From CALJXB01 sp965225935 (GTDB taxonomy: Bacteria > Pseudomonadota > Alphaproteobacteria > Kiloniellales > JAKSDN01), in the NCBI GenBank assembly GCA_965225935.1, contig CBDDCC010000005.1, positions 248,001 to 312,000 on the forward strand: a DNA stretch of 64,000 bases. The letters are read 5' to 3'. Both the position numbers and the translations under genes were made by a program. Of the stretch, positions 61,301-64,000 are shown piece after piece (positions within the stretch are counted from its first letter, which is position 1; every line of letters starts with the position of its first letter). The notes under the pieces are model-generated. The model was not told the DNA's origin. It saw only the letters and a list, made by a program, of their open reading frames with translations, and ran no database searches.

Positions 61301-61769
61301 GCCTCTCGGCTCGGCCGGGCGCGTCAGCACCTTCATCATCCGGGACAACCAGCACGTCTCCGACAGCGCGGGCGACCTCGGCATCCAGATCCATTCCGAA
61401 TGGAACCGCTCGAGCTATGATCTCGAGGTCTCCGGCAACCGGCAGGTGGAGTCGCTCTCCGAGGCCGGAGTGCACGCCTTCGATCTGGGCTCCTCGGGCC
61501 GGTCGGTCTCGCTCGGCGGCGACTACTCGATCGCCGACTACGACGAGTCCAGCACCCTCTACTTCCGCAACGTCCTCGACTTCAACGACGACGGGGTGAT
61601 CGGCCTAGACGACGTGGAGGGCCACGTCACGGTCAGCGATGCGGGGCCCAGCGGCATGGTGGAGATCGCCTTCGACGGCGGCGGCTCGGTCGAGCTGGCC
61701 GGCATCGGCGACGGCACGCTCAACAGTCTGCAGGACATGGTCGACTCCGGCTACAATCTGGTGGTCTGA
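58365..61769 (+). CDS. Giant cadherin-repeat protein with beta-helix domain, probable type I secretion substrate
   Basis: An 1134-residue extracellular protein without a Sec signal. Residues about 35-125 form a structured N-domain (TLEFGFDPSEAEVIELGGHL). An acidic linker with a run of Glu follows (150-270). Five cadherin-like units (272-758) end in DVNEAPTD-type calcium motifs and follow an A-B-A-B-B pattern. Residues 758-1028 are a beta-helix paralogous to the protein at 55517. An EF-hand-like DFNDDGVIGLDDVE near 1072 and a hydrophobic C-terminal tail (DSGYNLVV) complete it. The tail and lack of a signal peptide fit type I secretion, perhaps by the exporter at 3036-8422. Confidence 0.9.
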   Translation: MQENPLASGQEEQEAGVPAPPVEKPVHEASVDGLPSDTPDENVVPHPQDGELITVGDLSGRTLEFGFDPSEAEVIELGGHLLLSLPNGGLVILEHFAAAFFAGRLPTLKFHGKILPNFKLAAAFGEDINLAPAAETQAAPEPPSAGGTSIYSEDLGDGLNEEEEEDEGPGIESTAERLASEETSIDGGTQDETSDETTLAGEAGIGLSVPGEETGGSAAEPLEQDDTAPAAGGSADPTEDDEQDAQGREGDGGPGGEAETGDEDTEDPVPQATLGLNGRSFEEAAAGVAVGQLTLNDPGGAGGHSFSVDDARFEIVGSELRLKPGVAIDHETEPQVTLSVTATDADGATTSQTFVVTVLDVNEAPTDLALNGSSLAENSAAGTVLGRASVSDPDSGESFLFALTDDAGGRFVIDGSSGEVSVAPGAVLDFESAPSHDITIKVTDSGGESYEESFTVTLRNVGEGADNAAPSGITLNSLSVEEAAAGAIVGRLVVADADEGDEHRFSVSDDRFEVAGNRLKLKSGVALDHESEPQIALSVTATDPGGLSVTRSFTIDVLDVNEAPTDILFGTDVDENAPAGTPVETAQGVDPDVGETFTYALTDDAGGRFVIDSETGEVTVAAGADLDFESAREHDITVRVTDSGGKSYEETFAVAVNDVNEAPTDLALSGSSVAEDSAPGTRVGTVSAQDPDAGDSLTFDLPDDAGGRFAIDGATGELTVAGPLDPADGHDVTVRVTDSGGESYSETFSINVQEADIPDGQWDRIIENLVLNGEGLRLSGHQWDNTLIRNVTILDAPEHGIFLKNVSNVRIEDSTIVGTGLNGVHMSNSGSTEDVVIVGNLIHDTGQNGIHSAQREANGVDHPGVQIIGNTIENTGLNLTHGLHGIYLQSTDFLIEGNTILDTNAGNGISVRSSGIVRDNVVIDVVREESNGGYGIAYFSDHASGPSDTLIIEGNVIDGTSIIGPNGTAIKLLGPAGSEPLGSAGRVSTFIIRDNQHVSDSAGDLGIQIHSEWNRSSYDLEVSGNRQVESLSEAGVHAFDLGSSGRSVSLGGDYSIADYDESSTLYFRNVLDFNDDGVIGLDDVEGHVTVSDAGPSGMVEIAFDGGGSVELAGIGDGTLNSLQDMVDSGYNLVV

Positions 61770-61948
61770 CCGGACCCTTCCGTCACGGGCATCGGACGTC
61801 CTTCCGGCGCCCTCTTCCAGCAGATCCGTTGAACCGACAGCCCCGCGCAGGCAGGGAAGAATCGGCACTCCGGCCTGTCGAATCCGAAATCCAGGATCCG
61901 GGTTGATTGCGCTGTCAAACTAGAGCGCCCGTTCGTATAACTATTTCC

Positions 61949-62794
61949 ATGACTACCAAGGGCGTTATCTATGTGGCGACCAAGCGCCAGTACTATGTTC
62001 AAGCGGCGATGACTTCCGCCCAGAGCCTAAAGGAACTCTGCCCGGACATCCCGGCGACCCTGTTCACCGATCTCGAGTGTGCGCCGAAGGTCCACGACTG
62101 CTTCGACACCCTGCGGCGGGTCGAGAGCGAGACCGCCTACGATTCCGAGGACAGGAAGATGAGCCGCTGGGGAGAAGGGCTGCTCGACCGCATCAGATGC
62201 CTGCCGCAGTCGCCCTACGAGCGCACCATCTTCCTGGACGCGGACACCAGGGTGGTCAGCCCCGAGATCCGCGAGGTCTTCTCCGTCCTGGACGACCACG
62301 ACATCGCCGTGACGGAATGCCAGCCCGATGCCAGCTACTCGCGGCTGCACCTGGATCTTCCCATGTTCAATTGCGGGGTCATTCTCTACGGCAAGTCAGA
62401 ACGCACCCTGGCGCTGCTGCGGGCCTGGGAGGAGACCTTCGCCCGGCATCTGGAAGCCGTGGTCCAGAACCGAATGGGCGAGATCGACGTCATCGAGGGC
62501 GTGAGCGACCCGGAGGTGCAGGAGAACCTGCTCTGCAACGACCAGGTCGCCATGGTCACCATGCTGAGCCCGACCGTGAACACCTACGGCCTCAAGGTCA
62601 TGACCCTGGACGAAGGCTGGAACTTCCGCGGCAAGAGCGCCGACCGGAGCCTGGAGCACGACATAAAGATCCAGCACCGGGAGCACCTGAAGACCAGGGC
62701 CCGGATCGTCTCGCCGGGCGCGCTGCGCTTCCTCGCCCGCAGGCTGCGCGCCGCCGCCACGGCTCTGATCAGGCCGAGCCCGGCCCGACGTTAG
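61949..62794 (+). CDS. GT8-like glycosyltransferase
   Basis: A 281-residue nucleotide-diphospho-sugar transferase-like protein. The N-terminus KGVIYVATKRQYYVQAAMTS and the DXD metal motif in TIFLDADTRVVSPE fit the GT-A/GT8-type fold; LPMFNCGVILYGKS and NLLCNDQVAMVTM are further conserved blocks. ATG 61949 is used. The next gene starts 7 bases after its stop, so the two form an operon, probably in surface-polysaccharide synthesis. Confidence 0.82.
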   Translation: MTTKGVIYVATKRQYYVQAAMTSAQSLKELCPDIPATLFTDLECAPKVHDCFDTLRRVESETAYDSEDRKMSRWGEGLLDRIRCLPQSPYERTIFLDADTRVVSPEIREVFSVLDDHDIAVTECQPDASYSRLHLDLPMFNCGVILYGKSERTLALLRAWEETFARHLEAVVQNRMGEIDVIEGVSDPEVQENLLCNDQVAMVTMLSPTVNTYGLKVMTLDEGWNFRGKSADRSLEHDIKIQHREHLKTRARIVSPGALRFLARRLRAAATALIRPSPARR

Positions 62795-62801
62795 GCCCGT
62801 C

Positions 62802-63662
62802 TTGACGGTCACGGTGGAAGCCATCGGGTCCGGCGGCGACCTCGCCACGGTCGCCCGCTTCCTCAACGAAGAGCTGGACCCGGACATCCCGCCCGAGGTC
62901 TGGGCCCGCAGCTTCGACTATCCCTGGATGCCCGAACGGCCGAACAACGGCTTTCGTCTTATGGACGGACCGCGGCTCGTCGGCGTCCTGCTCGCCTTCT
63001 ATTGCGAGCGCCGTTTCGGAGAGCGTCGCATCGCGTGCTGCAACCTTTCGAGCTGGTGCGTCCTGCCGGACTATCGCGCCCACAGCTTCCGCCTGATGAA
63101 GCGGATCCTGTCCCAGACCGGCTACGACTTCATCGATCTCACGGCGACCGACGAGGTGGTGCGGATCTCGACCAAGCTCGGCTTCAAGCGCCTCGACGTG
63201 GGCCGCGTCCTGGTTCCTCACCTCCCCCGGCTGCCGAAGCGCGGCGTCGGGATCGCGCGGCCGGAGGAGCTGCCCGAGGGGGCGCTGCCGGAGCCGGCCC
63301 GGACTATCTTCGAGGACCACAGGGGCCTTCCGGGAATCGCGCACCTGGCGGCCCGGACGCCCGCCGGCCCCTGCTACCTGATCTATGCCAGAAGACGGCG
63401 CAAGGGCGTGCCCTGCGCGGTCATCCGCCATGTCGAGCCCTCGGACCGCCTGCCCGCCTGCCTCTCATCCATCGGCGGATACCTGCTGCGGCGCGAGGGC
63501 CTCTTGGCCAGCGTTGTCGAGGAACGCTTCCTGCCGCGGCGGCCCTTCGGGTCGATCCGGCTGGCCAAGCCGAGCCGCAAGCTCTACCGGGGCCCGAACC
63601 TCCGGCCGGGCGACATCGACAACCTCTATTCCGAGCTGCTGCTGCTGCCGATGCGGGCCTAG
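62802..63662 (+). CDS. GNAT-like acyltransferase protein
   Basis: A 286-residue protein with an N-terminal GNAT-like domain: FLNEELDPDIPPEVWARSF, then LSSWCVLPDYRAHSFRLMKR at the acyl-CoA-binding position and STKLGFKRLD. The C-terminal half (about residues 150-286) is not recognised. TTG 62802 appears to be the start. It is coupled to the upstream glycosyltransferase, and an acyl carrier protein gene converges on it after 15 bases, so acyl modification of a polysaccharide is a reasonable inference. Confidence 0.72.
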   Translation: MTVTVEAIGSGGDLATVARFLNEELDPDIPPEVWARSFDYPWMPERPNNGFRLMDGPRLVGVLLAFYCERRFGERRIACCNLSSWCVLPDYRAHSFRLMKRILSQTGYDFIDLTATDEVVRISTKLGFKRLDVGRVLVPHLPRLPKRGVGIARPEELPEGALPEPARTIFEDHRGLPGIAHLAARTPAGPCYLIYARRRRKGVPCAVIRHVEPSDRLPACLSSIGGYLLRREGLLASVVEERFLPRRPFGSIRLAKPSRKLYRGPNLRPGDIDNLYSELLLLPMRA

Positions 63663-63677
63663 TTCCCCCTCCCAACC

Positions 63678-63986
63678 CTAGCGTTGGTCCAGCTTGCCTT
63701 CGACATAGCGGGTCAGACTGCCGACGGTCTCGAACACGGACTCGTCGATCTCGTCCTCCTCCACCGTGATCTCGAAGCGCTCCTCCAAGGAGTTGATCAC
63801 GATGACGAGGGTCATGGAGTCGAACTCGGGCAGCCCGCCGAGCAGCGCCGTGTCGGGCCCGAGCCCGCGGGCGCGGGCGTCGATTTCCATGGTCTCGGCC
63901 AGGACCGCCAGGACCTCGTCCGCCACTGACCTGTCCGCCACTGGTTTTTCCGACGCCGACCCCGCGGCCCCGCTGCTGCCGTCCAT
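63678..63986 (-). CDS. Acyl carrier protein, exosortase/polysaccharide-locus type
   Basis: A 102-residue acyl carrier protein. The phosphopantetheine Ser lies in LLGGLPEFDSMTLVIVINSL. This DSM version is typical of carrier proteins in exosortase-A-linked polysaccharide loci rather than the DSLD of fatty-acid AcpP. The N-terminus has a 20-residue Ser/Ala extension. ATG 63986 is only 14 bases from the window edge, so its operon partners (often an acyl-CoA ligase) would lie beyond it. Confidence 0.88.
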   Translation of the reverse strand: MDGSSGAAGSASEKPVADRSVADEVLAVLAETMEIDARARGLGPDTALLGGLPEFDSMTLVIVINSLEERFEITVEEDEIDESVFETVGSLTRYVEGKLDQR

Positions 63987-64000
63987 GTTCTCGCGCCCCG

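Overview
The window comes from a high-GC alphaproteobacterium, most likely of the Rhodospirillales/Kiloniellales type. The evidence is a CcrM-type GANTC methyltransferase, an atpI-B-E-F'-F operon that includes a b' subunit, the neighbourhood mutY/DUF721-dsbA-smc-atp, and an arsR-arsC-aqpS operon of the rhizobial kind. Coding density is high. I see no rRNA, tRNA, CRISPR, insertion sequence or prophage. The lineage is inferred from gene content only.

Region by region: (1) 1-8422 holds a very long VCBS-type repeat adhesin (minus strand, running off the left edge) divergent from a type I secretion operon made of two different ABC exporters and a HlyD-type adaptor. (2) 8470-13143 holds a sulfotransferase, an agmatinase-like ureohydrolase, glyoxalase I, a Rieske oxygenase and its probable LysR regulator. 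(3) 13260-19564 is a ProU-like quaternary-amine ABC operon (binding protein, CBS-type ATPase, double permease, choline-kinase-like protein) divergent from a DeoR-type regulator. (4) 19586-28117 holds a small hypothetical gene, two glycosyltransferases of the rSAM/arsenosugar-associated kind, two kinase-like proteins, a PA0069-type radical SAM protein, an MFS transporter and the arsR-arsC-aqpS operon. (5) 28248-45018 is mostly core: CPA2 antiporter, RNase HII, CcrM, a Tat-exported isochorismatase-fold protein with a divergent AraC regulator, MutY, DUF721, DsbA, SMC, the ATP synthase F0 operon, an OmpH/Skp chaperone, a class III aminotransferase and a Nudix hydrolase. (6) 45162-51213 is a five-gene Dpp-type ABC operon divergent from a thioesterase. 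(7) 51529-63986 is an envelope/exopolysaccharide region: secreted subtilase, ATP-grasp protein, glycosyltransferases, a Sec-exported beta-helix protein, a giant cadherin-repeat protein carrying a paralogous beta-helix domain, a GNAT-like protein and an acyl carrier protein resembling those of exosortase-type polysaccharide loci.

The most interesting theme is the extracellular one. A two-ABC exporter with shared non-canonical signature motifs sits beside a 303-bp-periodic adhesin. About 50 kb away lies a pair of paralogous beta-helix proteins, one exported by a signal peptide and one embedded in a large signal-peptide-less protein that looks like a type I substrate. This resembles the logic of the periplasmic AlgG and secreted AlgE alginate epimerases, though the substrate here is unknown. 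Three of these secretion-related genes or gene pairs have unusually AT-rich upstream regions in an otherwise GC-rich sequence, suggesting common silencing or regulation. Other points include an ATGAG/CTCAT operator shared by lysR and the Rieske gene, and three GANTC sites clustered just upstream of ccrM.
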